A stretch of 64,000 bases of DNA from WS-9 sp036274595 (GTDB lineage Bacteria > Eisenbacteria > RBG-16-71-46 > SZUA-252), in assembly GCA_036274595.1 (NCBI GenBank), contig DASUFL010000147.1:1-64000 (forward strand), read 5' to 3'. The notes below the pieces were generated by a model that had not been told where the DNA came from, made no database searches, and worked only from the letters and a program-made list of their open reading frames with translations. Positions 9,076-16,926 of the stretch are shown here, in pieces (position 1 is the stretch's first letter; each line of letters opens with the position of its first letter). The position numbers and the translations under genes are program-made.

Positions 9076-9498
9076 TCAGTCCCGCTTCGCGCTCACGACC
9101 TTCCAGGTGATCTTCCCGCCGGGAGCGACCTCGTAGCTCAGCAGCACGTGCATGAGGTAGTGGCCATCCTCGGCGGGGGCGTAGACGTATCCGCCCGGCA
9201 GGAAGACCATCCCGTCCTTGTCGTAGAACGCCATCGTGCCGCCCACCCCGCTGTCGAACTTGATGAGGTCCTTCCGGCTCGAGAGGTCCGCCTTCAGGGC
9301 GGGGATCGGGTCCTCGAGGCCCCGCTCCTTGAGCTCGGCCAGCTCGATCTCGTCCAGGAGCACCCTGTTGTAGACCGGCTGCACCGACACACGCTGCGCC
9401 TTCTCTGCCCGGCGCTCCGCGCCTCGCCAGGCCAGAGCGAACCAGGCCGCCAAGGCCGCGAGCAGCACCACCAACGCCCACACCGCACCCTTCTTCAT
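9076..9498 (-). CDS. Small membrane-anchored protein of unknown function
   Basis: A 140-residue protein I do not recognise. Residues 4-22 are a hydrophobic anchor or uncleaved signal after two lysines, followed by an Arg/Glu-rich helical stretch and a soluble domain of about 100 residues. That domain has a GGTMAFYDKDGMVFLPGG turn and a C-terminal beta-rich region ending in KITWKVVSAKRD. The ATG at 9498 is preferred over one 13 codons upstream because GAGGG lies just before it. It is the first gene of a short unit with the phosphorylase and faces away from pyrR. Likely extracytoplasmic, tethered to the inner membrane. Confidence 0.7.
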   Translation of the reverse strand: MKKGAVWALVVLLAALAAWFALAWRGAERRAEKAQRVSVQPVYNRVLLDEIELAELKERGLEDPIPALKADLSSRKDLIKFDSGVGGTMAFYDKDGMVFLPGGYVYAPAEDGHYLMHVLLSYEVAPGGKITWKVVSAKRD

Positions 9499-9535
9499 CG
9501 GACCCTCCCTCAACCATTCCTCCCCCAGCGACCGC

Positions 9536-9550
9536 ATTCTATGCTATTCT
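9536..9550. promoter_or_regulatory. Divergent -10 elements between the small membrane gene and pyrR
   Basis: On the plus strand TGCTATTCT (9542-9550) is an extended -10 element that would start the pyr transcript near 9557, giving a leader of about 115 bases. On the minus strand TAGAAT (9541 to 9536) is a good -10 for the small membrane gene. Neither has a convincing -35 hexamer. Inference from sequence only. Confidence 0.4.
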
Positions 9551-9597
9551 CCCTGTCGTTCTAGCGGCCGCCCGGCCGCGCACCGGCACCCTTCAAA

Positions 9598-9643
9598 CTA
9601 GTTCCGAGAGACTAGAAAGGGGCTCGCCTCCGAGCACCCCCTT
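9598..9643 (+). promoter_or_regulatory. Probable PyrR-binding loop and downstream hairpin in the pyr leader
   Basis: Bases 9598-9615 form a five-base-pair stem (CTAGT/ACTAG) around TCCGAGAG. Positions 9600-9613 (AGTTCCGAGAGACT) match the PyrR anti-antiterminator consensus ARUCCNGNGAGGYU at 12 of 14 positions. A second, bulged hairpin follows at 9617-9643 (AAGGGG and CTCG pairing with CGAG and CCCCTT). Loop bases GTTCCG (9601-9606) are also complementary to CGGAAC (9654-9659) next to the pyrR ribosome-binding region, so two exclusive folds are possible. There is no run of T, so control may act on translation rather than termination. UMP- or UTP-loaded PyrR would be the ligand. Confidence 0.6.
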
Positions 9644-9670
9644 GCCATAGTCCCGGAACGGGATGGACGC

Positions 9671-10240
9671 ATGCCCACCGGCGAATCCGTGGAAGCCGTA
9701 CGCGAGAAGGCCGAGATCCTGGATGGCGAAGGGCTCCGCCGCGCCATCACGCGGATCGCGCACGAGATCGTCGAGAAGAACGGCGGCGCGGAGGGCCTCG
9801 TCCTCGCCGGCATCCGGCGTCGCGGCTATCCCCTCGCGCAGCGCATCGCCGCCAAGATCCGTGAATTCGAGGGGGTCGACGTGCCCGTCGGAGCGCTCGA
9901 CATCACGCTCTACCGGGACGACCTCCAGACGATCGACCACCAGCCGGTCGTGGGGCCGACCGACATCCCGGTCGACATCGACGGCAAGGTGGTGGTGCTC
10001 GTCGACGACGTCCTCTACACGGGGCGCACGGTGCGCGCCGCGCTCGACGAGCTGATCGACCTCGGCCGTCCGCGCGCGATCCGCCTCGCGGTCATCGTGG
10101 ACCGCGGCCACCGCGAGATCCCCATCCGCGCCGACTTCGTCGGCAAGAACGTGCCCACATCGAAGCGCGAGGTGGTGATGGTGAAGCTCGAGGAGATCGA
10201 TCGCCACGACGGGGTCTCGATCGGGGAGGTTCTCACATGA
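9671..10240 (+). CDS. pyrR: Bifunctional pyr regulator / uracil phosphoribosyltransferase PyrR
   Basis: RNA-binding attenuation protein of the pyrimidine operon that also converts uracil and PRPP to UMP. The 189-residue protein has the type I phosphoribosyltransferase PRPP loop VVVLVDDVLYTGRTVRAAL, the N-terminal AGIRRRGYPLAQRIA, and the basic PyrR segment LAVIVDRGHREIPIRADFVGKN. It opens the pyr operon and overlaps pyrB by four bases (ATGA). Its own leader holds a PyrR-type stem-loop, which argues that it regulates this operon. Length and motifs match the family. Confidence 0.95.
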   Translation: MPTGESVEAVREKAEILDGEGLRRAITRIAHEIVEKNGGAEGLVLAGIRRRGYPLAQRIAAKIREFEGVDVPVGALDITLYRDDLQTIDHQPVVGPTDIPVDIDGKVVVLVDDVLYTGRTVRAALDELIDLGRPRAIRLAVIVDRGHREIPIRADFVGKNVPTSKREVVMVKLEEIDRHDGVSIGEVLT

Positions 10241-11238
10241 TCGGCGGCAAGAAGGACCTGCTCGGGCTCGAGGATCTCTCCGCCCAGGACATCACCGGGA
10301 TCCTCGACACCGCGCGAACCTTCCGCGAAGTGCTGGACCGCCCGATTCCGAAGGTGCCGTCGCTTCGGGGCATGACGGCGGCGAACCTCTTCTTCGAGCC
10401 GAGCACGCGCACGCGCCTCTCGTTCGAGCTGGCCGAGAAGCGCCTGAGCGCGGACACCGTGAACTTCCAGGCCTCAGGCTCGAGCGTCTCGAAGGGCGAG
10501 ACCCTCCGCGACACGGCGCGGAACATCGAGGCGATGGGGATCCACCTCGTCGTCGTGCGCCACCAGGCTTCGGGCGCGCCCCACTACCTCGCGCGCCATC
10601 TGGACGCTGGGGTGATCAACGCCGGCGACGGGACGCACGAGCACCCGACGCAGGGGCTCCTCGACCTCTACACGATGCGGGACCAGCGGGGCCGCATCGC
10701 GGGGCTCAAGGTCGCGATCATCGGAGACGTGATGCACAGCCGCGTCGCGCGCTCCAACATCTGGGGGCTCATCAAGCTCGGCGCCGAGGTGACGGTCGCG
10801 GGACCGCCCACGATGATGCCCGCGGAGGTCGAGCGCTTCGGCGTGCGCGTGGCGAAGAGCGTGGACGAGGCGATCGAGGGATCCGACGTGGTGAACATCC
10901 TCCGGATCCAGCTCGAGCGCCAGCGCGGCGCCCTCTATCCCTCGCTCCGCGAGTACGCCCGGGTCTACGGCGTCACGCGCGAGCGGCTCCGCCGCGCGCG
11001 CCCCGACGTGACCGTGATGCACCCCGGTCCCATGAACCGCGGCGTCGAGATCGCGCAGGACGTCGCCGACGGCGAGCACTCGGTGATCCTCCAGCAGGTC
11101 ACGAACGGCGTCGCCGTACGCATGGCGGTGCTCTATCTCCTCGCGGGGCGCGGCGAGTCCCCGGAGGCTCCGTCCGAGACCCCCACCGTGGAGGCGAACA
11201 AGAGCCATGACGAGCCCACTCTGTCTCCGCGGCGGTAG
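10237..11238 (+). CDS. pyrB: Aspartate carbamoyltransferase catalytic subunit
   Basis: Joins carbamoyl phosphate and aspartate, the committed step of pyrimidine synthesis. The 333-residue protein has the carbamoyl-phosphate loop FFEPSTRTRLSFE (Ser56-Thr57-Arg58-Thr59-Arg60), HEHPTQGLLDLYT, and the C-terminal HPGPMNRGVEI. No regulatory subunit pyrI is present, consistent with control by PyrR. The final 25 residues are a Glu/Pro/Ser-rich tail that overlaps pyrC by 32 bases. Confidence 0.96.
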   Translation: MIGGKKDLLGLEDLSAQDITGILDTARTFREVLDRPIPKVPSLRGMTAANLFFEPSTRTRLSFELAEKRLSADTVNFQASGSSVSKGETLRDTARNIEAMGIHLVVVRHQASGAPHYLARHLDAGVINAGDGTHEHPTQGLLDLYTMRDQRGRIAGLKVAIIGDVMHSRVARSNIWGLIKLGAEVTVAGPPTMMPAEVERFGVRVAKSVDEAIEGSDVVNILRIQLERQRGALYPSLREYARVYGVTRERLRRARPDVTVMHPGPMNRGVEIAQDVADGEHSVILQQVTNGVAVRMAVLYLLAGRGESPEAPSETPTVEANKSHDEPTLSPRR

Positions 11239-12526
11239 GATCCTCGATCCCGCCCGCGGCATCGACCGCGCGCAGGATCTCTGGATCGATCAGGGGAAGG
11301 TCGCCGGCCTGGGCGAGGACGCCCCCGCGGCGCTCCGCTCGCGCAAGGACGTCCAGATCGTGGACGTGCGCGGCGCGGTCGTCTGCCCCGGACTGATCGA
11401 CATCCACGTCCACCTGCGCGAGCCCGGGCAGGAGGAGAAGGAGACCATCGAGACCGGCGTGCGCGCGGCGGTGCGCGGCGGCTTCGCCGCGGTCGCCTGC
11501 ATGCCCAACACGTCGCCCCCGCTCGACGACCGGCCGCGCATCGAGTACGTGCGCCGGCGCGCGGCGGAGATCGGCCTCGCGCGCGTCTTCCCGATCGCGG
11601 CGGTGACGGTGGGGCAGCAGGGGGTTGAGCTCGTCGAGATCGAGGACCTGGTCGACGCGGGCGCGGTCGCGATCACGGACGACGGGAAGCCGGTTCGGAA
11701 CGCGGAGATCATGCGCCGCGCCCTCGAGCTGACGCGCGAGCTCGGCATCCCGGTCATCCAGCACGCCGAGGATCCCGATCTCAAGGGCACGGGCGTCATG
11801 CACGAAGGATGGGTCTCGACCCGCATCGGGTTGAAGGGCATCCCCGACATCGCGGAATCGGTGATCGTGGCCCGCGACGCGCTCCTCGCCGAGCGCACCG
11901 GCGGACGGGTGCACGTCGCGCACGTGAGCGCGGCCCGCTCCGTCCAGATCATCCGCCAGGCGAAGGCGCGCGGGATCCGCATGACCGGCGAGACCGCCCC
12001 GCACTACCTGCTGCTGACGGATGAGGCGGTGGCGGGCTACTCGCCCAGCACGAAGATGAATCCCCCGCTCCGCTCGGAGCGGGACCGGGACGCCCTGATC
12101 GAGGCGATCGTGGACGGCACGCTCGACTGCCTCGCGACCGACCACGCGCCCCATACGGACATCGAGAAGGACGCCGACTTCGATTCGGCTCCCTTCGGCA
12201 TCGTCGGTCTCGAGACGGCGCTCGGGTGCTACCTCAAGGCCCTCGTCGAGCCGGGACATCTCTCGCTCTCGGATCTGATCGAGCGGATGACGGTCGGGGC
12301 CTACCGCGTCCTCGGCCGGCCCGGCGGGACGCTGGAAGCGGGAGCGGAAGCCGACGTTACGGTGTTCGACCCTGAGAGCCGCTTCACCGTCCGTGCCTCG
12401 GAATTCGAGTCGAAGGGGCGAAACACCCCCTTCGAAGGCTGGGACCTTCCCGGCCGCGTGCTCATGACCGTGGTAGGCGGCCGAATTGCCTACCAGACAG
12501 CGACTTCCGAGGCGACCCTTCGATAG
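11207..12526 (+). CDS. pyrC: Dihydroorotase (class I)
   Basis: Zinc amidohydrolase that cyclises carbamoyl aspartate to dihydroorotate. The 439-residue length and motifs are those of the class I type: HVHLREPG with metal ligands His67 and His69, CMPNTSPPLD, ITDDGKPV with Asp158, HAEDPDL with His186, HVAHVSA with His239, and the catalytic ATDHAPH with Asp312. The ATG lies inside the pyrB tail, so the two are probably translationally coupled. All visible metal ligands are kept, so this should be an active enzyme rather than a non-catalytic partner of PyrB. Confidence 0.95.
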   Translation: MTSPLCLRGGRILDPARGIDRAQDLWIDQGKVAGLGEDAPAALRSRKDVQIVDVRGAVVCPGLIDIHVHLREPGQEEKETIETGVRAAVRGGFAAVACMPNTSPPLDDRPRIEYVRRRAAEIGLARVFPIAAVTVGQQGVELVEIEDLVDAGAVAITDDGKPVRNAEIMRRALELTRELGIPVIQHAEDPDLKGTGVMHEGWVSTRIGLKGIPDIAESVIVARDALLAERTGGRVHVAHVSAARSVQIIRQAKARGIRMTGETAPHYLLLTDEAVAGYSPSTKMNPPLRSERDRDALIEAIVDGTLDCLATDHAPHTDIEKDADFDSAPFGIVGLETALGCYLKALVEPGHLSLSDLIERMTVGAYRVLGRPGGTLEAGAEADVTVFDPESRFTVRASEFESKGRNTPFEGWDLPGRVLMTVVGGRIAYQTATSEATLR

Positions 12527-12530
12527 CCAA

Positions 12531-12552
12531 CCACGCCCGCGCGTGGTACATT
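12531..12552 (+). promoter_or_regulatory. Inverted repeat and extended -10 element before the TPR lipoprotein gene
   Basis: A perfect six-base-pair inverted repeat (CCACGC, four-base loop, GCGTGG; 12531-12546) runs straight into GGTACATT. Read with the repeat, this gives TGGTACATT, an extended -10 ending ten bases before the ATG at 12562. It could be an internal promoter with an operator or a weak processing stem. No T-run follows, so a Rho-independent terminator is unlikely. Confidence 0.3.
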
Positions 12553-12561
12553 CGGGTGCTC

Positions 12562-14421
12562 ATGCTCAAGCGATTCGGGGGATCGTCCCGTCCCTGGACC
12601 CTCGGCCTCCTGCTCCTCCTCGCCGGGGGCGGATGTGCCTATTACAACACGTTCTATCTCGCGAAGAAGAACTACCGCGAGGGGAACAAAGCCCAGGAGC
12701 GGAGCCTGTCGGAGGCGCCGGCTCAGGAGGCGATCGGCCGGTACGATGTGGTCATCCGCCAGTGCCAGAAGGTGCTCACGGACTACCCCAAGAGCAAGTA
12801 CGTGGATGACGCCGCGTACATGATGGGCGCCTCGTATTACGGCAAGGGGGACTACCCGAACGCCATCCAGCAGCTCACGTCGTTTGCGTCCAAGTATCCG
12901 AAGAGCCCGTATCGCGCCGACGCGCGGTTCACCGAGGGGCTCGCCCGATACCGGCGGAAGGAGTTCGTGGAATCGGACTCGATCTTCCGCGAGGTCGAGG
13001 GCCAGTATCCCGACTTCTCGAGACGCTGGGAGCTCTACTTCTACTCGGGTGAGACCCAGGCTCAGCTCAAGCACTACACCAGCGCGGCGCACTGGTACCG
13101 GCTGGCGGACAAACGCGCCTCGGGCCGCCGCGAGAAGTCCAAGACGCTGCGCCGGCTTGGGGACGCCTATCTCTCCGCGGAGCACGCCGACTCGGCCGAG
13201 GTGGCCTACGCCGAGTGCCTCAAGGTGGAAGAGCGCGGGCCCCAGCGCGTGGACGCGGCGATCGCTCGCGGCGACGCGCTCAGGAAGCTCGGCCGCTATC
13301 CCGAGGCGCTCCAGTTCTACCAGTCCTGGCGCGTGTTCGCGGCGCAGGAAGGGCGCGAGGGCGACATCCTCCTCCGCATCTACGACGTGATGGCGGTCAT
13401 GGGGAAGCCCCAGGACGCGCTCAAGGGCTACAACGACCTCGTGACCAGGTTTCCGCGCACATCCGTCGCGTACGAAGCCCAGTTCCAGATCGGCTACCTG
13501 TACGAGACCGCGATCCAGGATCTCGACGCTGCGGGGCGCGAGTACGACAAGCTGAAGGGCCAGCCGACGTCGGAATTCCAGCAGCAGGCCATGCGGCGCT
13601 CGCAGAGCCTCGCCGCCATCCGCTCCTACCGGAACGCGCTCGCCTCCGACTCGACCGGAGCGCGCGCCCGCGCCGCTTTCATGATGGCGGAGCTCAACTA
13701 CTTCCAGCTCGAGAAGCAGGACTCGGCGATCGCCCAGTACCAGCGCGTCGAGACGGAGTTTCCGCACAGCGTCTACGCGGCCAAGGCGGCGTACGCCCGC
13801 CTCTGGATCGCGACCCAGGACAAAGGGGACACGCTCGAAGCGATGCGCATCGCGGACATGATGGGGGAGCGCTACCGGGGAACGCCGTACGCCGAATCGG
13901 GCCTCTACCTCTGGAAGCAGTGGAGCGGGCGCACGGACGAGCGGACCGCGCTTCTCGACTCGCTCCTCGCGAATCCCGACACGTCCCAAGTCGTCGTGCT
14001 GGAGCCCGAGATCGCCGATTCGACCCTCGTTTCTCCGGTCGACTCCACGTTCGGCCGGCCCCAGATCCACGTCATGACGCCGGCCGACAGCGCCCGCATG
14101 GACTCGCTGAGCGAGGTCGCGCGAATCGCGCGCGACAAGTACATTCGCGAGCACGGAGGCGTGCCGCGCCCCCGGCCCCAGCAGCAGGCGCACCCGCAGG
14201 GGCCCGCGCCGCAGGTCCAGACGCCGACGCCCTCCGCGCCGAATGCCTCGGACCCCGCGGCGGCCGCCGGTGCGGCCGCGGCGGGAGCCGCTGCCGGAGG
14301 CTCGGCCCCCGCGGACAGCTCGACGAACGGCACGCCGCCACCGGCCACCACCGCAGCTCCCGATTCGACAGCACGCCCCGACAGCACGGCCCATGAGGAC
14401 GAGGACGACACGGGTCCATGA
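12562..14421 (+). CDS. TPR-containing outer-membrane lipoprotein
   Basis: A 619-residue predicted lipoprotein. A hydrophobic signal ends in LAGGGC, with the mature protein starting CAYYNTFY, a motif shared by TPR lipoproteins of Bacteroidetes-related and Eisenbacteria-like phyla. At least eight TPR or YfiO/BamD-like units (about residues 55-480) carry the repeating pattern A..Y..V...YP.S.YA. Residues 520-619 are Pro/Ala/Gly-rich and end in an acidic tail, so they are probably disordered. It may act as a periplasm-facing scaffold, for example for envelope assembly; this is inference. It is inserted between pyrC and pyrK, and its stop overlaps pyrK (ATGA), so it is expressed with the pyrimidine genes. 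A GTG at 12556 is an alternative start. Confidence 0.8.
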   Translation: MLKRFGGSSRPWTLGLLLLLAGGGCAYYNTFYLAKKNYREGNKAQERSLSEAPAQEAIGRYDVVIRQCQKVLTDYPKSKYVDDAAYMMGASYYGKGDYPNAIQQLTSFASKYPKSPYRADARFTEGLARYRRKEFVESDSIFREVEGQYPDFSRRWELYFYSGETQAQLKHYTSAAHWYRLADKRASGRREKSKTLRRLGDAYLSAEHADSAEVAYAECLKVEERGPQRVDAAIARGDALRKLGRYPEALQFYQSWRVFAAQEGREGDILLRIYDVMAVMGKPQDALKGYNDLVTRFPRTSVAYEAQFQIGYLYETAIQDLDAAGREYDKLKGQPTSEFQQQAMRRSQSLAAIRSYRNALASDSTGARARAAFMMAELNYFQLEKQDSAIAQYQRVETEFPHSVYAAKAAYARLWIATQDKGDTLEAMRIADMMGERYRGTPYAESGLYLWKQWSGRTDERTALLDSLLANPDTSQVVVLEPEIADSTLVSPVDSTFGRPQIHVMTPADSARMDSLSEVARIARDKYIREHGGVPRPRPQQQAHPQGPAPQVQTPTPSAPNASDPAAAAGAAAAGAAAGGSAPADSSTNGTPPPATTAAPDSTARPDSTAHEDEDDTGP

Positions 14422-15224
14422 ACCTGGTCTCCTGCTCGGTCGTCTCCAATCACGAGCTCAACCCCGGCAACTTCCTCATCACGCTCAAGGTGCCGCGGGG
14501 CTTCGCGCGCCCTCAGCCGGGGCAGTTCGTGCACCTGCGCGTGGGGGACGGCTTCGAGCCGCTCCTTCGCAGGCCGTACAGCCTCGAGGGCTTCATGGAG
14601 AAGGGCTCGCTTCGCGCGGTCCGGATCTACTACTCCGTCGTGGGACGCGGATCCGCCGTCCTGGCCCGGCAGCAGAAGGGGACGAAGCTCGACTTGATCG
14701 GGCCGCTCGGCATCGGCTTCGCGCCGAGACCTCGCCGGCTGCCGATCCTCGTGGCCGGCGGGCGCGGCGTGGCGCCGCTCCTCTTCCTGAGCCGGAGGCT
14801 TCGGGAGCGGAAACGCCCCTACGTCTTCCTCTACGGCGCGCGGTCGAAGGCGGAGCTCTATGGCGTGCGCGAGGTCCGCGGCGGCCGCGTGCATCTCGCG
14901 ACGGACGACGGCTCGATCGGATACAAGGGGAGCGTGATGGATCTCCTCGCGCGCGAGTGGAGCGAGAGCGGGCAGACGCCGCTCACGGCCGAGATCTTCA
15001 CGTGCGGCCCGCACGGACTCCTTCACGCGATCTCCGATTTCGCGCGCGACCGGGGGATCCGGTGCGAGGCCTCGCTCGAGGGGCCGATGGCGTGCGCCGT
15101 GGGGGCCTGCCGCGGATGCCCGGTGCCCCTCCTCCCGGGCGTGGACTCCGGACGCTATCCCGCCATGTGCCTCGAGGGGCCGGTCATGGACGCCACCGTC
15201 GTCGACTGGGCGAGGCTTCCATGA
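14418..15224 (+). CDS. pyrK: Dihydroorotate dehydrogenase electron-transfer subunit
   Basis: FAD and [2Fe-2S] subunit that passes electrons from dihydroorotate dehydrogenase 1B to NAD+. The 268-residue protein has the FAD motif RRPYS (51-55), the nucleotide-binding turn LPILVAGGRGVAPLLFL, the NAD-region CGP at 196-198, and a C-terminal cluster motif with Cys226, Cys231, Cys234 and Cys251. It is coupled by ATGA overlaps to the TPR gene before it and to pyrD after it. Together PyrK and PyrD should form the heterotetrameric class 1B enzyme. Confidence 0.95.
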   Translation: MNLVSCSVVSNHELNPGNFLITLKVPRGFARPQPGQFVHLRVGDGFEPLLRRPYSLEGFMEKGSLRAVRIYYSVVGRGSAVLARQQKGTKLDLIGPLGIGFAPRPRRLPILVAGGRGVAPLLFLSRRLRERKRPYVFLYGARSKAELYGVREVRGGRVHLATDDGSIGYKGSVMDLLAREWSESGQTPLTAEIFTCGPHGLLHAISDFARDRGIRCEASLEGPMACAVGACRGCPVPLLPGVDSGRYPAMCLEGPVMDATVVDWARLP

Positions 15225-16201
15225 AGCCGTCGCTCGAAGTCCGGATCGGCGGGCTCACGCTCCGGAACCCGGTGCTCGTCGCGTCCGGCATCATTGGATA
15301 CGGTCGCGAGTACGAGCGGCTCACCGATCTCTCGCGCATCGGCGGCATCGTGACGAAGACGGTGACGCTCCGTCCGCGCGCCGGCAATCCGCCGCCGCGC
15401 GTGTGCGAGACGCCGTCCGGCATGCTCAACTCCATCGGGATCGAGAACCCAGGTCTCTCGGGCTACCTCGAGCAGAAGGTCCCGATCCTCCGCGATCTCC
15501 CCTGCGCCGCCATCGTGAGCGTCGAAGGGGAGGACGTGGGCGAGTTCTGCGAGCTCGTGCGCGGCGTCGACGGGAGCGGCGCGGCGCACGCGATCGAGGT
15601 GAACATCTCCTGCCCCAACGTGGGCCCGCACGGGATGCGCTACTCGACCGACGCCGGCATGGCGCGCGAGGTGATGAGCGCGATCCGTCCGCTCACGAAG
15701 CTCCCGCTCATCGCGAAGCTCACCCCCAACGTCACGCGCATCGCCGAGATCGCGCAGGCGTGCGAGGACTGCGGCGCGGACGCGGTGTCGCTCGTGAACA
15801 CGTTCGTCGGGATGGCCGTCGACGCGCGGACGCGAAAGCCGATCCTCGGCACGGTGCTCGGCGGACTCTCCGGCCCGGCCATCAAGCCGCTCGCCCTGGC
15901 CAAGCTCTGGGAGACGGTCCAGGCGGTCGACATCCCGGTGATCGGGATGGGGGGGATCGCCCGTCCGATGGACGCGGTGGAATTCCTGCTCACGGGCGCG
16001 ACGGCCGTGGAGGTGGGCACGGCGCTGTTCGCGAACCCGAGCCTCCCCGAGGAGTGCGTGGATGCGATCGAGGAGTCGGTGCGCCTGGCCGCGGGCACGA
16101 CCGTCGACGATCTGATCGGCGCGCTCGAGGTGCCGGAAGGACGCGGCGTGATCCGGGCCGGACGCGCGGCGCGGCGCGAGCCGGGGAGGCACGCGTCGTG
16201 A
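15221..16201 (+). CDS. pyrD: Dihydroorotate dehydrogenase, class 1B catalytic subunit
   Basis: FMN enzyme that oxidises dihydroorotate to orotate in the cytoplasm. The 326-residue product starts at the ATG overlapping the pyrK stop. It has LTLRNPVLVASG, the substrate loop SGMLNSIGIENPG, the class 1 catalytic cysteine in NISCPNV (Cys131), NTFVGMAVD, and the FMN-phosphate motifs GGLSGPAIKPLAL and GMGGIARPMDAVEFLLTGA. A cysteine base rather than serine places it in class 1, and the adjacent pyrK makes it 1B. The frame extends far upstream but only as a shadow of the TPR and pyrK genes. Confidence 0.95.
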   Translation: MKPSLEVRIGGLTLRNPVLVASGIIGYGREYERLTDLSRIGGIVTKTVTLRPRAGNPPPRVCETPSGMLNSIGIENPGLSGYLEQKVPILRDLPCAAIVSVEGEDVGEFCELVRGVDGSGAAHAIEVNISCPNVGPHGMRYSTDAGMAREVMSAIRPLTKLPLIAKLTPNVTRIAEIAQACEDCGADAVSLVNTFVGMAVDARTRKPILGTVLGGLSGPAIKPLALAKLWETVQAVDIPVIGMGGIARPMDAVEFLLTGATAVEVGTALFANPSLPEECVDAIEESVRLAAGTTVDDLIGALEVPEGRGVIRAGRAARREPGRHAS

Positions 16202-16926
16202 GCTTGCGCGATCGGCTGATCGTCGCCCTCGACATGCCCGATCTGGAGCACGCGGTCGCGCACGTGGACCGGCTCGGCGCGGGCGTTCTCTGGTACAAGG
16301 TCGGGCTTCAGCTCTTCTACGCTTCCGGGCGCCGCGCGGTCGAGACGATCGCCGGCCGCGGAAAGAACGTCTTCCTCGATCTCAAGCTCCACGACATCCC
16401 GGCCACGGTGGAGAAGGCGATCCGCGCGCTCGACGGCCTTCCGATCTCGCTCCTCACCGTGCACGCCGCGGGCGGGCCCGCGATGCTCGAGGCGGCCGCC
16501 CGGGCGGCGCGCTCGATCGGCAGTAACCCGACCGTGCTCGGCGTGACCGTGCTCACGAGCCTGGACGGGAACGAGCTTCCGGGCATCTGGGATCCGGGGA
16601 CCGACCTCGAGGGGAAAGTGCTCGCGTTCGCGAAGCTCTGCGCGGACGCCGGCGTCGGAGGCGTGGTCGCGTCTCCGCGCGAGCTTCCCGCGCTTCGGCA
16701 AGCGCATGCGGCTCCGTTCCGGATCGTGACGCCCGGCATCCGCGGCCCCGAAGACCGATCCCACGATCAGAAGCGGACTCTTTCGATCGGCGAAGCCTTC
16801 GCGCTCGGCGCCGATCACATCGTCGTCGGCCGCCCGATCCTCGAGGCGGCCGATCCCAAGGCGGTCCTCGCGGCCTACGAAGCGGCGGCGGGCCTCCATT
16901 CCTCCACTGAAAGGATGATCGGATGA
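16198..16926 (+). CDS. pyrF: Orotidine 5'-phosphate decarboxylase
   Basis: Converts OMP to UMP, the last step of the pathway. The 242-residue protein starts at a GTG overlapping the pyrD stop (GTGA). It shows LIVALDMPD, WYKVGLQLF, the charged catalytic network DLKLHD (Asp61, Lys63, Asp66), VTPGIRGPEDRSHDQKR, and the phosphate-binding GADHIVVGRPI. pyrE and the carbamoyl-phosphate synthetase genes are not in the window. Its stop overlaps the first polysaccharide gene by four bases, so the pyr transcript may continue into nucleotide-sugar synthesis. Confidence 0.95.
   Translation: MSLRDRLIVALDMPDLEHAVAHVDRLGAGVLWYKVGLQLFYASGRRAVETIAGRGKNVFLDLKLHDIPATVEKAIRALDGLPISLLTVHAAGGPAMLEAAARAARSIGSNPTVLGVTVLTSLDGNELPGIWDPGTDLEGKVLAFAKLCADAGVGGVVASPRELPALRQAHAAPFRIVTPGIRGPEDRSHDQKRTLSIGEAFALGADHIVVGRPILEAADPKAVLAAYEAAAGLHSSTERMIG

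Noticed and set aside
9059..9517. N-terminal extension of the nucleoside phosphorylase frame
   Set aside because: It is a frame-shifted shadow of the small membrane gene; the family begins at the GTG at 9058.
9617..9643. Classical attenuator terminator in the pyr leader
   Set aside because: The hairpin has a bulge and is not followed by T residues, so translational control is the better reading.
12531..12546. Rho-independent terminator at the end of pyrC
   Set aside because: Good stem but no T-run, and the next gene continues the operon; listed as a possible operator or internal promoter part.
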